NCBI GenBank assembly: GCA_041392845.1
Contig: JAWKLG010000011.1
Location: 127,475-191,474 of the forward strand
DNA: 64,000 nt
DNA from: JAGQWW01 sp041392845
GTDB lineage: Bacteria; Bacteroidota; Bacteroidia; Chitinophagales; Saprospiraceae
Reading direction: 5' to 3'
The position numbers were made by a program, and so were the translations under genes. The notes beneath the pieces are model-generated. The model was not told where the DNA came from. It saw only the letters and a list, made by a program, of their open reading frames with translations, and searched no databases. Within the stretch, counting starts at the first letter, position 1, and every line of letters starts with the position of its first letter. Below are positions 55,714 to 64,000 of the stretch, in pieces.

Positions 55714-57579
55714 TCATCTTCCCATGTGAATCAATAACACCGAAATATCTGCCGGGCTGACACCACTGATTCGACTGGCTTGGCCAATAGTTCGGGGCTT
55801 TTGAGTGGCTAATTTTTCACGGGCTTCAGAAGACAATGCGTTTAATGCACGGTAATCGAAGTTATCTATTAGGACTACCTCCTCCAGGCGGTTCATCTTG
55901 TCTACCATTTCCTGTTCGCGTTGAATGTAGCCTTCGTATTTCATATTGATTTCAGCCAATTCAACTATTTCGCGATCGTACTTGTCAAGGAATGATTGTA
56001 GTTCAGGAATCTTTGCTGTCAGGTCGTCGAGACCGATATGAGGTCTGACCAAAATGCTGTGCAATTTGACTTTTTGAGTCAAAGGTGCAGAGCCGATTTC
56101 ATTTAAAAAGCCATTGACCTGATCAGGAGAAACACTATAGTCACGAATGAATTTTTCAATTTCGGCAGAAGAGGTCAATTTGGTCTGAACCCTTTCCATT
56201 CTTTGATCCATGTTGTTCATACCCAAGGCCTTGGCCAATGGGGTAAGTCTCAAATCTGCATTGTCCTGACGAAGCAAAATTCGGTATTCTGCTCTGGAGG
56301 TAAACATTCGATAGGGCTCTTTGGTGCCTTTGTTTACCAGGTCGTCTATCAATACTCCGATGTATGCTTCAGAACGTTTCAAAACAAATGGCTCCAAATC
56401 ATTTACTGCCTGATGAGCATTGATTCCTGCCATCAATCCTTGCGATCCGGCTTCTTCATATCCGGTGGTGCCGTTGATTTGGCCGGCAAAGAAAAGGTTC
56501 TTTACCAAATGCGTCTCTAGATTAATCCCCAACTGTGTAGGTGGGAAAAAGTCATACTCGATTGCATATCCAGGACGGAACATCTTCATGTTTTCAAAGC
56601 CGGGTACCTTCCTCAAAGCTTTGTACTGAACATCTTCCGGCAAGGAAGAAGAAAACCCGTTGACGTAAATCTCACAAGTATCCCAACCTTCCGGTTCTAC
56701 AAATAACTGATGCCTGTCGCGGTCTGCAAAACGATCAATTTTATCTTCAATACTTGGACAATACCTAGGCCCCAAGCCCTTGATTCGACCATTGAACATG
56801 GGCGAACGATCAAATCCTTCTTTTAAAAGATCATGTACCTCATTGCTGGTATAGGTGACATGACAAGGAATTTGTTTTTCAAGTTTTGGAGTATCGGTGT
56901 AGGAAAATTTACCTGGAACTTCATCACCGTCCTGGATTTCCATTTTGGAATAATCCAGTGTTCGGCCATCTACCCTCGGAGGAGTTCCGGTTTTCATCCT
57001 TCCGGCTTCAAAACCAAGCTCCACCAACTGCTCAGTGATTCCTTTTGCAGCTTTTTCTCCGGCACGGCCGCCACCAAACTGCTTTTCTCCAATATGGATG
57101 ATACCGTTTAAAAAAGTACCGTTGGTCAGTACTACAGATTTTGAAGGAATTTCAATTCCCATTCCGGTACGAACACCTTTGGCAACACCATTTTTTACTA
57201 CAATACCGGTAATCATCTCCTGCCAGAAATCAATATTAGGGTTTGCTTCCAGCATCAATCTCCATTTATTGGCAAATAACATGCGGTCGCTTTGGGCGCG
57301 AGGACTCCACATGGCAGGTCCCTTGGAGCGGTTCAACATTCTGAACTGCACCATGGTACTATCGGTCACGATTCCGGAATAACCGCCCAATGCATCAATT
57401 TCACGAACGATTTGCCCTTTTGCTACCCCACCCATGGCAGGATTGCATGACATTTGAGCGATGGTATTCATGTTCATTGTAGCCAACAACACCTTCGAAC
57501 CCAAATTCGCAGCAGCCACTGCCGCTTCACATCCCGCATGACCCGCTCCTACTACAATTACATCGTATTCTGGAAACAT
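55714..57579 (-). CDS. mnmG: tRNA uridine-5-carboxymethylaminomethyl(34) synthesis enzyme MnmG
   Basis: 621 residues. FAD-dependent partner of MnmE that modifies U34 of certain tRNAs. N-terminal FAD loop DVIVVGAGHAGCEAAVAAA, then conserved SCNPAMGGVAKGQ, GGRAGEKA, MKTGTPPRVDGRT, GYAIEYDFFPPTQL and a C-terminal helical MnmE-binding domain ending SPADISVLLIHMGR. Length is standard. Its stop is followed at once by a short-word repeat on the minus side. Divergent from the RDD gene. Confidence 0.96.
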   Translation of the reverse strand: MFPEYDVIVVGAGHAGCEAAVAAANLGSKVLLATMNMNTIAQMSCNPAMGGVAKGQIVREIDALGGYSGIVTDSTMVQFRMLNRSKGPAMWSPRAQSDRMLFANKWRLMLEANPNIDFWQEMITGIVVKNGVAKGVRTGMGIEIPSKSVVLTNGTFLNGIIHIGEKQFGGGRAGEKAAKGITEQLVELGFEAGRMKTGTPPRVDGRTLDYSKMEIQDGDEVPGKFSYTDTPKLEKQIPCHVTYTSNEVHDLLKEGFDRSPMFNGRIKGLGPRYCPSIEDKIDRFADRDRHQLFVEPEGWDTCEIYVNGFSSSLPEDVQYKALRKVPGFENMKMFRPGYAIEYDFFPPTQLGINLETHLVKNLFFAGQINGTTGYEEAGSQGLMAGINAHQAVNDLEPFVLKRSEAYIGVLIDDLVNKGTKEPYRMFTSRAEYRILLRQDNADLRLTPLAKALGMNNMDQRMERVQTKLTSSAEIEKFIRDYSVSPDQVNGFLNEIGSAPLTQKVKLHSILVRPHIGLDDLTAKIPELQSFLDKYDREIVELAEINMKYEGYIQREQEMVDKMNRLEEVVLIDNFDYRALNALSSEAREKLATQKPRTIGQASRISGVSPADISVLLIHMGR

Positions 57580-57694
57580 TGATTTCTAAAATTTTATGAA
57601 TACTTTTTCTAAAAATAAGCTATCTAACCTAGTACTAAGGTTGCTCAGTCCGAAAAAGTTTGCAAAAATAAGAAATTCAGAATTTTAAAGCTTT

Positions 57695-57726
57695 TTTGAA
57701 CGGATATTGACAGAATTTTACCTTTG
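57695..57726 (+). promoter_or_regulatory. Bacteroidota-type promoter for the RDD operon
   Basis: TTTG (57695-57698), spacer of 20, TACCTTTG (57719-57726): both the -33 and -7 elements match the consensus TTTG-N19/20-TAnnTTTG. The ATG is 20 bases further on. The best promoter in the window. Confidence 0.65.
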
Positions 57727-57745
57727 CCCGACTTATTTTTGAAAG

Positions 57746-58489
57746 ATGAAGACCATAGAAATTCTAACTACACAAAATGTAACCATCGATTATGAGCTGG
57801 CAGGGGTCCGTGACAGGGTCATCGCTTTCTTCATTGATGGTATCATTTATACGGTTTTTACATTTATAATGATCTTCCTGGTTTTCAACGCCCAACGTGT
57901 TATTATGGAAATGGGCGAGTTCCTTTGGACTTTCATTTCTATTGGTTTGTATGTAGGTTGGATTTTTTACCATGTCCTTTTTGAAATTTTTAATAATGGA
58001 CAATCCATTGGAAAAAAAGCCTTAGGCATAAAAGTGGTTAGAATCGATGGAAAAGAGCCTGGACTTTTTGATTTTTTGCTGCGCGGTGTATTCCATTTAG
58101 TAGATACATTATTTACTGCCGGAGTAGTGGGTGTAGTTTTAATTGCCTCCACCGACAAAACCCAGCGTTTGGGTGACATGGCAGCCAATACTACAGTCAT
58201 CAAAAAAAGATCTTCCAGGCAATTTCAACTCATGGATATTTTGGGAATTCAAAATACGGAGACCTATGAACCATTGTATCCAGAAGTAACCCGACTGAAT
58301 GAACAGGAAATGCTACTGATTAAAAATGCTATTTCGAGATACCAGGAGTTTCCAAACAAGGCCCATCAGGAGGCTATTGTTCAATTGACTGAAAGGTTGA
58401 CTGAAATTTTAGGCATGAAAGAAGTGCCCAAAGGGAAAATCAAATTTTTAAAAACATTATTAAAGGACTACATCGTCCTCACCAGATAA
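57746..58489 (+). CDS. RDD family membrane protein
   Basis: 247 residues. RDD domain at about 15-155 with the namesake Arg-Asp region (ELAGVRDRVIAFFIDGIIY), helices TVFTFIMIFLVFNAQ and FISIGLYVGWIFYHVLFEIF, and the NGQSIGKKALGIKVVR loop. A soluble tail of about 85 residues (MLLIKNAISRYQEFPNKAHQ) follows. Likely an ion or osmolyte carrier; unproved. Strong promoter upstream. Next gene starts 14 bases after its stop, so rlmD is probably co-transcribed. Confidence 0.88.
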   Translation: MKTIEILTTQNVTIDYELAGVRDRVIAFFIDGIIYTVFTFIMIFLVFNAQRVIMEMGEFLWTFISIGLYVGWIFYHVLFEIFNNGQSIGKKALGIKVVRIDGKEPGLFDFLLRGVFHLVDTLFTAGVVGVVLIASTDKTQRLGDMAANTTVIKKRSSRQFQLMDILGIQNTETYEPLYPEVTRLNEQEMLLIKNAISRYQEFPNKAHQEAIVQLTERLTEILGMKEVPKGKIKFLKTLLKDYIVLTR

Positions 58490-58503
58490 ATAGAAACCTT
58501 TTT

Positions 58504-59918
58504 ATGGGAAGGAGAAGAAAATGGAAAATCATGCAATTCGATGATGTGGAAATTACCCGCATTGCCGACAAGGGAAAAGGAATTGGTCTGGCTCCTGATG
58601 GCAGGGTGATTTTTGTAGAAAGAGTTGCAAAAGGTGACGTGGTGGATGTCAAGGTTTCAAAAAAAAACAAGGATTATTACGAGGCCTTTCCGCTTACCTA
58701 TAAAAAATTGTCCTCTGATAGGATCGAACCTTTTTGCCAGCATTATGAGGTTTGTGGAGGTTGTCAGATGCAACATTTATCTTATGCCACTCAATTGGCT
58801 TACAAACAGGATGTGGTAGATGCTGCCATCAGACGAATTGGAAAGGTGAAGGTTAATGAGATTTTGCCCATCGTAGGTGCGGAACAAACAACCTTCTACC
58901 GAAATAAACTGGAATACGCCTACTCCAACAAACAATGGTTGACCAAAGAGAATTGGATGCGGGGCTTGCCGATGGAGAAAAAGTTTTGGGGTATCATCGT
59001 CCCAGAGCTTTTGACAAGATTATAGATATCCAATATTGTTATCACCAGGAGGATCCATCCAATGATATCCGTAATTTTCTGATTGAACTTGGCCAGAGAA
59101 CAGGATTTGTCTTGCTGGGATGCACGAGCGAATACCGGATTTTTGAGAAACATCATGATGCGGGTTTTGACGACTGGAGAAATTATGCTGGTAGTCATTT
59201 TTTCAGCTCCGGAAATGGATAAAATAAAGGCTTACCTCGATGCAATTCTGAGAAATTTCCTCAAATCACCACACTATTATATTGTATCAATGAAAAGGTA
59301 AATGATTACCTGGGCGATTTGGATATGATTACCTATTCAGGACCGGGTTTCATTAAGGAACAATTGGGTCATGTACAGTTTAAGATTGGACCCAAATCCT
59401 TTTTTCAAACCAATACCCGACAGGCAAAAGTGCTATATGATAAAGTAGTAGAATTTGCGGATTTGCAAGGAGATGAAAATGTTTACGATTTGTACACTGG
59501 ACTTGGAAGCATCGCGCAGTATGTTGCGCACAAATGCAAGTCTGTGGTGGGAGTAGAAGAAGTGGAAGCTGCAATTGAAGACGCAAAAGAAAATGCACAG
59601 CTAAACGAGATTGACAATTGTATTTTTTATGCCGGCGATGTAAAGGATGTCTTGGACGAAGAATTTTCCAAAAAACATGGCAAGCCGGATTTGGTAATCA
59701 CTGACCCACCGAGGGCAGGGATGCATGCAAAGGTGGTTGCAACCCTATTAGAACTTGAGGCTCCGAGGATTGTTTATGTAAGTTGCAATCCTGCTACCCA
59801 GGCCAGAGATTTGAATCTTTTGGATGAAAAATACGAGGTAGTAAAATTGCAGCCCGTCGATATGTTTCCCAATACTCATCATATCGAGACGGTCGCTTTG
59901 TTGAAATTAAGGTCATAA
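58504..59918 (+). pseudogene. rlmD: RlmD-like 23S rRNA (uracil-5-)-methyltransferase split by three single-base indels
   Basis: TrmA/RlmCD family enzyme that methylates a uridine of 23S rRNA. The pieces read: frame 1 from 58504 (TRAM domain, 4Fe-4S cysteines in PFCQHYEVCGGCQ), frame 0 from about 58952 (ELDAGLADGEKVLGYH, fourth Cys in IQYCYHQ), frame 1 from about 59092 (LAREQDLSCWDARANTGF), then frame 0 from about 59262 to the end (DLYTGLGSIAQYVAHK; catalytic Cys in VYVSCNPATQARDL). The breaks are near 58950 (one base missing in accaaagagaattgg), 59090 (extra g in gaacttggccaga) and 59258 (one t missing in aaatttcctc). All motifs survive, so sequence error is as likely as decay. Start ATG 58504. 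Confidence 0.85.
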
Positions 59919-59932
59919 AAATTAGAGATTTA

Positions 59933-60283
59933 ATGGACGAAAGGAACGAAAAGCAGCTAAAATTGCTGGAGTTAGAATTAAGAAATTACAAACCTGCCCT
60001 CAAAAAAGCTTGCGAAACCATCGTAGAGCAAAATGTTTCCAATTTCCCCATCATGGTTTTGCATCAAAAACCGGTTGAAATTGGCATAGAGGTAATTGAA
60101 AGAGATAAAGTGGCCGGCAACTGGTCAGTAAGCGCATCCACGATGGAAGAATTCATCGCCAAATCCCTAATACAAGAAGAAAAACTGGAGAGTTTCCGCT
60201 CTCTGTACCAGAGCCATAAAAACCAAATCTGCCTGTTTTTGGTAACGGAAGGTGGTGCGGATTTTGTTTTCCTGCCCGAGTAA
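59933..60283 (+). CDS. Conserved small protein of unknown function after rlmD
   Basis: 116 residues, soluble, alpha/beta: KQLKLLELELRNYKPALKKA (helix), ACETIVEQNVSNFPIMVLHQ, IEVIERDKVAGNWSVSASTM, and a final CLFLVTEGGADFVFLPE strand pair. I recognise no named family. ATG 59933 lies 14 bases after the rlmD stop, suggesting a shared transcript. Charge and size fit a small cytosolic accessory protein. Function unknown. Confidence 0.7.
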   Translation: MDERNEKQLKLLELELRNYKPALKKACETIVEQNVSNFPIMVLHQKPVEIGIEVIERDKVAGNWSVSASTMEEFIAKSLIQEEKLESFRSLYQSHKNQICLFLVTEGGADFVFLPE

Positions 60284-60292
60284 ATATGCAAA

Positions 60293-60360
60293 GTACGAGT
60301 GACGAATGACGAGTGACGAATACGTTCAAACCTAACTCATCATTCGTCACTCGTCATTCC
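60293..60360. repeat. Short-word inverted repeat cluster (GTGACGAAT word)
   Basis: Left arm 60293-60320 (agtacgagtgacgaatgacg) and right arm 60334-60360 (cattcgtcactcgtcattcc) are reverse complements, forming a long imperfect hairpin with a 13-base loop. It begins 10 bases after the stop of the 116-residue gene. The word also occurs at 55688-55705. Confidence 0.75.
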
Positions 60361-60409
60361 AAATTTCATTTTGGCTTTATATTGGTTTTATATTTAAAAA
60401 ACCAGGTTT

Positions 60410-62699
60410 ATGGGCGGTTATGATTTGAACGGGAAATATGTGCTCATCATCGAAGACAATGCCGGTGATGCACGTTTGATTGAGATCCTGCTCAAAGAAT
60501 CGGAGCTGTCCAGTTGTACCATTTTGAAAGAAGCCAATCTTGAAGGAGGCTTCAAAGCACTGGAATCTGAAAAAGAATTTGCCGCTATTTTATTAGACCT
60601 AAGTTTGCCGGACAGCATGGGTTTGAAAACCCTTGAACTGTTGCTGGAGAAATATCCTCATAACAATGTCATCGTATTAACCGGTCAGTCTGATAAAGAA
60701 CTTGGCTTGAAAGCCGTGCAGGCCGGTGCACAGGATTTCTTAGACAAAGGAAATCTGGATAGCGATACGCTCGCCAAAAGCTTGCGTTTTTCGATGGAGC
60801 GAAATGCCATTTTGAGCAGGTTGGAAGAAACCCAACGCATTGCCAAATTGGGCCATTGGGAATATCATCAGGCCAATGATGTCTTGCAGGCGTCTGATGA
60901 AGTTTTTCACCTTTTTGACCTGATTCCGGAGAAATCTGACCCTATTTTTCTCAATTTTTTACAAAAAGAACACCCTTTTCAGCTTTTTTCTCAATTTATC
61001 AATGAAGCCAATGAAAAGGGATTTGTAAAAAAAGATGTGCAGGTTCCGGCAAAAGAAGGCAAGTCTGAAAAGGTGCTTTTCATACGCTGCTCTGCCAAAG
61101 GGGAAGAAGGTAGGAAAGTATTTCAGGGCATTCATTCAGGATGTAACCGAAAGGAAATTTGCCAAACGGGAATATGCCAAAAGCAAGGAACGCTACCTGC
61201 AAATTTTCACCCAATCCAGAGATGCGATTTACATCGGTTCTTTATCCGGAAAATTGGTGGATTGCAATCAGGCTACTTCTGATTTGTTGCAGGTCGACAA
61301 AGACCAACTTTTACAAAGTGAAAATATTCACCACTATTTGACACCGCTGGAAAGGACAAATGAGTTTTTATTGAAGCTCAGGTATCAGCGTTCGGTGCGT
61401 GATTTTGAAATAGAAGTGAAAAGAAAAGATGGTGAAATCAGATCCTGTTTGATTTCTGCCAACCTGCAAAAGGAAGACAATTTTGAAGGATACAGTGCCA
61501 TCATTCGTGATATTACCGAGCGAAAACAGACGGAACAACTCATAAAGGCCCGTGACATAGCCGACCAATCTGCCCAATTGAGGGAACAATTTATCGCAAG
61601 CATCAGTCACGAAATGCGGACTCCGATGAATGCCATTCTTGGGATGAGCAATTTGTTGGACAATACCAGTCTGGATGGAGAACAAAAAGAACTGGTCAGT
61701 TCCATCAAACAATCTTCGGAGGTTTTGCTGGGAATTGTGAATGACATCCTTGAAATTGCGACCATTCAAAACGGGAAAATTACCTTTGAGAATGAGCCAT
61801 TCAACCTGCATGAAGTGTTGTACAATCTGGTGAATGTGATGCAATACAAGGCCAGGGAAAAGAACCTTGAATTCAAATTGGATATTGAGAAAGGCATTCC
61901 ACAGGAAATTTTGGGCGATAAACTTCGATTGAATCAAATCATGTTCAACCTGGTGGGGAATGCGATCAAATTTACAGATGAAGGGAAGGTTTGTATCAAG
62001 GTTGAAAAATTGACCGATTTTGAAGGGGGAATCCATCTAAGGTTCCAGGTAGAAGATACCGGAATCGGAATTCCACCAGAAAAAATTGATGCTGTATTTG
62101 AATCCTTCACCCGTATTCGTCAAAAGGACAGGGTATTTGAAGGGACCGGATTGGGATTGTCGATTGCTAAAAGTTTGGTGGAACAGCAGGGAGGAAAAAT
62201 TGGAGCGCAGAGCGAAGTGGGCAAAGGTTCTCGTTTTTATTTTGACCTTATTTTTGAAACCAGGGAAGAATCAGACGATAAAGGACAAGAAGAAGATAAA
62301 ACCATTTTGCGGCAAGCAAAAACCCATAAAATCCTGTTGGTTGAAGACCATAAAATGAATCAACTGGTAGCCAAAAAGACCCTTACAAAGAAGTGGGAGA
62401 ATGTAGAAGTATCCATTGCAGAAAATGGAGAAGAGGCCATTCAAATACTTGAAAATGAGCGCTTTGACCTAATATTGATGGATGTCCAAATGCCCGTGAT
62501 GGACGGCTATCAAGCCACCAGCCATATACGACATAAAATGAGTGCAGAACTGGCTGAAATTCCTATCTTAGCCATGACGGCTCACGCCCATCTTTCCAAA
62601 GACGGCAATTTTAAAAAGTACGGAATGGACGATTTCGTGCTAAAACCTTTCCAACCGGAAGAACTTTTTACTAAAATTGCAGAGTATTTGAATAAATGA
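60410..62699 (+). pseudogene. Hybrid histidine kinase REC-PAS-PAS-HisKA-HATPase-REC, one frameshift
   Basis: Starts at ATG 60410. First frame: receiver domain (about 10-130, acceptor Asp63 in LLDLSLPDSMG), then a degenerate PAS region. The frame is lost near 61132 by one extra base: gtatttcagggcattcattc where a plain gcattattcag would continue. The second frame (to 62699) has PAS (YLQIFTQSRDAIYIGSLSGK), HisKA with the phospho-His in SISHEMRTPMNAI, HATPase (VEDTGIGIPPEKI, EGTGLGLSIAKSL) and a C-terminal receiver (DLILMDVQMPVMDGYQAT; DFVLKPFQ). Membrane helices are absent, so it is a soluble sensor. It feeds a phosphorelay with the HPt gene ten bases downstream. The break may be a sequence error. 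Confidence 0.85.
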
Positions 62700-62709
62700 C
62701 ACCAACTCA

Positions 62710-63069
62710 ATGAAGCAAACGGACTTTCAGTACATCAATCTGGAATACCTTGAGACGGTCACAGATGGTGATCCTGAGATGAAAAAGGAAATTTTGGGAC
62801 TGGTCATAGATGAAATCAGGAATGACATGCCACGACTCAGTGTACTGCATGCTTCAGGTGACTGGGATACACTTCACAACATTACCCATAAATTCAAATC
62901 GACCCTGGCCTTTGTAGGAAATGAATTGCTCACCGATACCAACCGGGAAGTGGAGCAAATCAGCAAAGTCAGGGAAAAAACAGAATCCGTACCGCAATTG
63001 TTACAAGTAATCAACGAATTGCAACCCAGAGTCGAATACGAATTGGACCTGGCTTATAATTCCCTTTGA
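62710..63069 (+). CDS. HPt domain phosphotransfer protein
   Basis: 119 residues, a four-helix bundle. The phospho-acceptor is His60 in NITHKFKSTLAFVG (the H-K-F-K-S motif of HPt). It starts ten bases after the hybrid kinase, so it is likely co-transcribed and probably carries phosphate from the kinase receiver to a final receiver. The stop TGA overlaps an alternative TTG start of the next gene. Confidence 0.88.
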   Translation: MKQTDFQYINLEYLETVTDGDPEMKKEILGLVIDEIRNDMPRLSVLHASGDWDTLHNITHKFKSTLAFVGNELLTDTNREVEQISKVREKTESVPQLLQVINELQPRVEYELDLAYNSL

Positions 63070-63113
63070 ACGAAGACACACGAAAAAATTACGAACAACA
63101 AACGAACCAGCAT

Positions 63114-63482
63114 ATGAACATCCTTGTTTGCGCCGCAGAAGAAATCATGATGACCGCCATTGAATTCAGACTTCAAAAGCACGGATTCAAATTGATTACC
63201 GCACAAAACAACGACGAAGCAGTCCAGCATTTGGAAACCGGCAGCATTGACCTTTTGGTTACCGATTTAAAAAGTGACGACATCAATGGCATTGAGGCCA
63301 TTCGTTATGTCAGACAGGTCATGAAAAATGAATTGCCCATCATTATTGCGGCTGAAATGAACGATGAAGATGAAATATTGGATGCCATTAAAGAAGGTGC
63401 CAACGATTTTGTCATCAAACCTTTCAAACCTGCGGAATTGATAGTCAGAATCAAAAGGATTTTCCAGGACATCATCGTTTAA
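63114..63482 (+). CDS. Receiver-domain protein with degenerate acidic pocket
   Basis: 122 residues from the ATG at 63114 (a TTG at 63066 overlaps the HPt stop and is less likely). Standalone receiver fold: ILVCAAEEIMMTAIEF, LLVTDLKSDDINGIE (Asp51 acceptor), PIIIAAEMNDEDEI and DFVIKPFKPAEL (Lys102). The acidic pair that binds Mg2+ (DD in ordinary receivers) is Ala7-Ala8 here, and the switch Thr/Ser is Ala80. It may not be phosphorylated in the usual way, or may act as a passive partner. No output domain. Confidence 0.85.
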   Translation: MNILVCAAEEIMMTAIEFRLQKHGFKLITAQNNDEAVQHLETGSIDLLVTDLKSDDINGIEAIRYVRQVMKNELPIIIAAEMNDEDEILDAIKEGANDFVIKPFKPAELIVRIKRIFQDIIV

Positions 63483-63556
63483 GGGCCTTTTTGAAAAAAA
63501 ATTGAAAGAAGGGAACATTTAATTGGGTGCAAAATCGACTAACCATCGAAAAATTA

Positions 63557-63564
63557 TAATTTTG
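63557..63564 (+). promoter_or_regulatory. Candidate -7 element (TAATTTTG) for purS
   Basis: Exact TAnnTTTG match 29 bases before the ATG. The -33 region lacks a clear TTG. Confidence 0.4.
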
Positions 63565-63592
63565 CAGCTTTAAAAACCATAGCTTCCTAAAG

Positions 63593-63847
63593 ATGAAATT
63601 CAACGCAGAAATCAACATCATGCCACATAAAGAACTGTTGGACCCACAAGGTAAAACAGTGACCAAAAACATGAAAAACCTTAGCCTGACGGGCATCGAG
63701 GATGTGCGCATTGGCAAACATGTTCATATGGTGGTGGAAGCTGATACGGAAGAAGAAGCCAACCAAAAAGTTGATACTGCCTGCCGCAAATTGTTGGCAA
63801 ACGTGATCATGGAGACCTATTCGTTTAAATTGGAAACTGCGGAGTAA
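63593..63847 (+). CDS. purS: Phosphoribosylformylglycinamidine synthase subunit PurS
   Basis: 84 residues. Small subunit of the PurLQS complex that makes FGAM in purine synthesis. It matches the family: FNAEINIMPHKELLDPQGKT, then SLTGIEDVRIGKHVHMVVEA and ANQKVDTACRKLLANVIME. Full family length; ATG at 63593 with a -7 element upstream. It faces the T9SS cargo gene tail, converging with a 4-base gap. Confidence 0.93.
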   Translation: MKFNAEINIMPHKELLDPQGKTVTKNMKNLSLTGIEDVRIGKHVHMVVEADTEEEANQKVDTACRKLLANVIMETYSFKLETAE

Positions 63848-63851
63848 AAAC

Positions 63852-64000
63852 TTAGCGCAGTATGGTCACATCGCCGGAAATTTGTTCTGCTTTTCCGGAC
63901 TTTTTATTCAGGTATTTAAACTGAAAAGTATACACTCCTTGTGGAGCAGGTTTGGAATTTGTGCGTCCGTTCCAGGGCTTCTGATTTGCGTGCAACACAT
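63852..64000 (-). CDS. C-terminal end of a T9SS type-B sorted protein, partial
   Basis: About 48 codons on the minus strand, entering from the right edge and ending at TAA (63852-63854). The reading is ...NQKPWNGRTNSKPAPQGVYTF and QFKYLNKKSGKAEQISGDVT, ending ILR. The W-NG-PAP-GVYT pattern with a final beta hairpin and a basic end is that of the gliding-motility-associated C-terminal (type B) sorting signal. It shows that a type IX secretion system operates here, which supports T9SS export of the giant adhesin. The rest is outside the window. Confidence 0.72.
   Translation of the reverse strand, partial: VLHANQKPWNGRTNSKPAPQGVYTFQFKYLNKKSGKAEQISGDVTILR

Noticed and set aside
61368..62036. 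Minus-strand frame of 222 codons in the kinase
   Set aside because: Antisense to HisKA and HATPase coding DNA, with no recognisable domain.
1..64000. Insertion sequences, prophage, tRNA or rRNA genes
   Set aside because: No transposase, integrase, tRNA cloverleaf or rRNA motif was recognised in the gaps or coding regions.

Overview
The window comes from a marine or activated-sludge type Bacteroidota, most likely the Saprospiria lineage. The evidence is a giant tandem-repeat surface protein with choice-of-anchor, PKD, HYR and SdrD_B-like domains, a type IX secretion type-B sorting tail at the right edge, families typical of the phylum (DUF5723, DUF3108, DUF4230, GYDIA-type GHMP kinase, ClpS with Bacteroidota wording, dnaG with a TTG start), and promoters of the TAnnTTTG type. 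No mobile element, rRNA, tRNA or CRISPR was recognised.

Layout. Positions 1-24350 (minus strand) hold one giant secreted adhesin-like gene that runs off the left edge (more than 8,100 codons inside the window). From N to C it has an extended signal peptide, a choice-of-anchor A domain, a jelly-roll-like segment, calcium-type CGNG motifs, a PKD domain, a few HYR domains, 19 SdrD_B-like domains (about 360 bp each), 13 HYR-like 88-residue units (about 264 bp each) and about 35 HYR units (about 240 bp each). The reading frame is broken by four single-base indels, all in the nearly identical SdrD_B block. Positions 24966-33797 hold a lipoprotein isoaspartyl peptidase/asparaginase, a MocR regulator, a DinB-cupin / DinB / PPOX operon, ClpS, a peroxiredoxin, a DMT transporter, a GCS2-CBS fusion and a 37-residue membrane peptide. 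Positions 34113-42548 hold a DUF819 transporter-like protein, an LPG-synthase-type membrane protein, DUF3108 and DUF4230 proteins, an ECF sigma factor with a small partner, a POT peptide transporter, a methyltransferase and a GNAT acetyltransferase. Positions 43090-53191 hold dnaG, a GT4 glycosyltransferase, GtrA, a GHMP kinase, a DUF5723 protein, a diacylglycerol kinase, an EEP phosphohydrolase, and TPR and TlpA-like lipoproteins. Positions 53192-64000 hold a K+-dependent-type membrane pyrophosphatase, mnmG, an RDD protein, a frameshifted rlmD, a frameshifted hybrid histidine kinase followed by an HPt protein and a degenerate receiver (a probable phosphorelay), purS, and the tail of a T9SS cargo protein.

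Two features run across the window. First, many intergenic gaps are filled by clusters of short 6-10 nt words repeated in tandem, whose reverse complements form a second arm nearby. They begin at or just after stop codons, and one has been translated into the N-terminus of a neighbouring gene. Second, eight single-base indels break three genes (adhesin 4, rlmD 3, kinase 1) although the protein sequence is otherwise intact. This could be assembly error or real decay, and the raw reads would decide.
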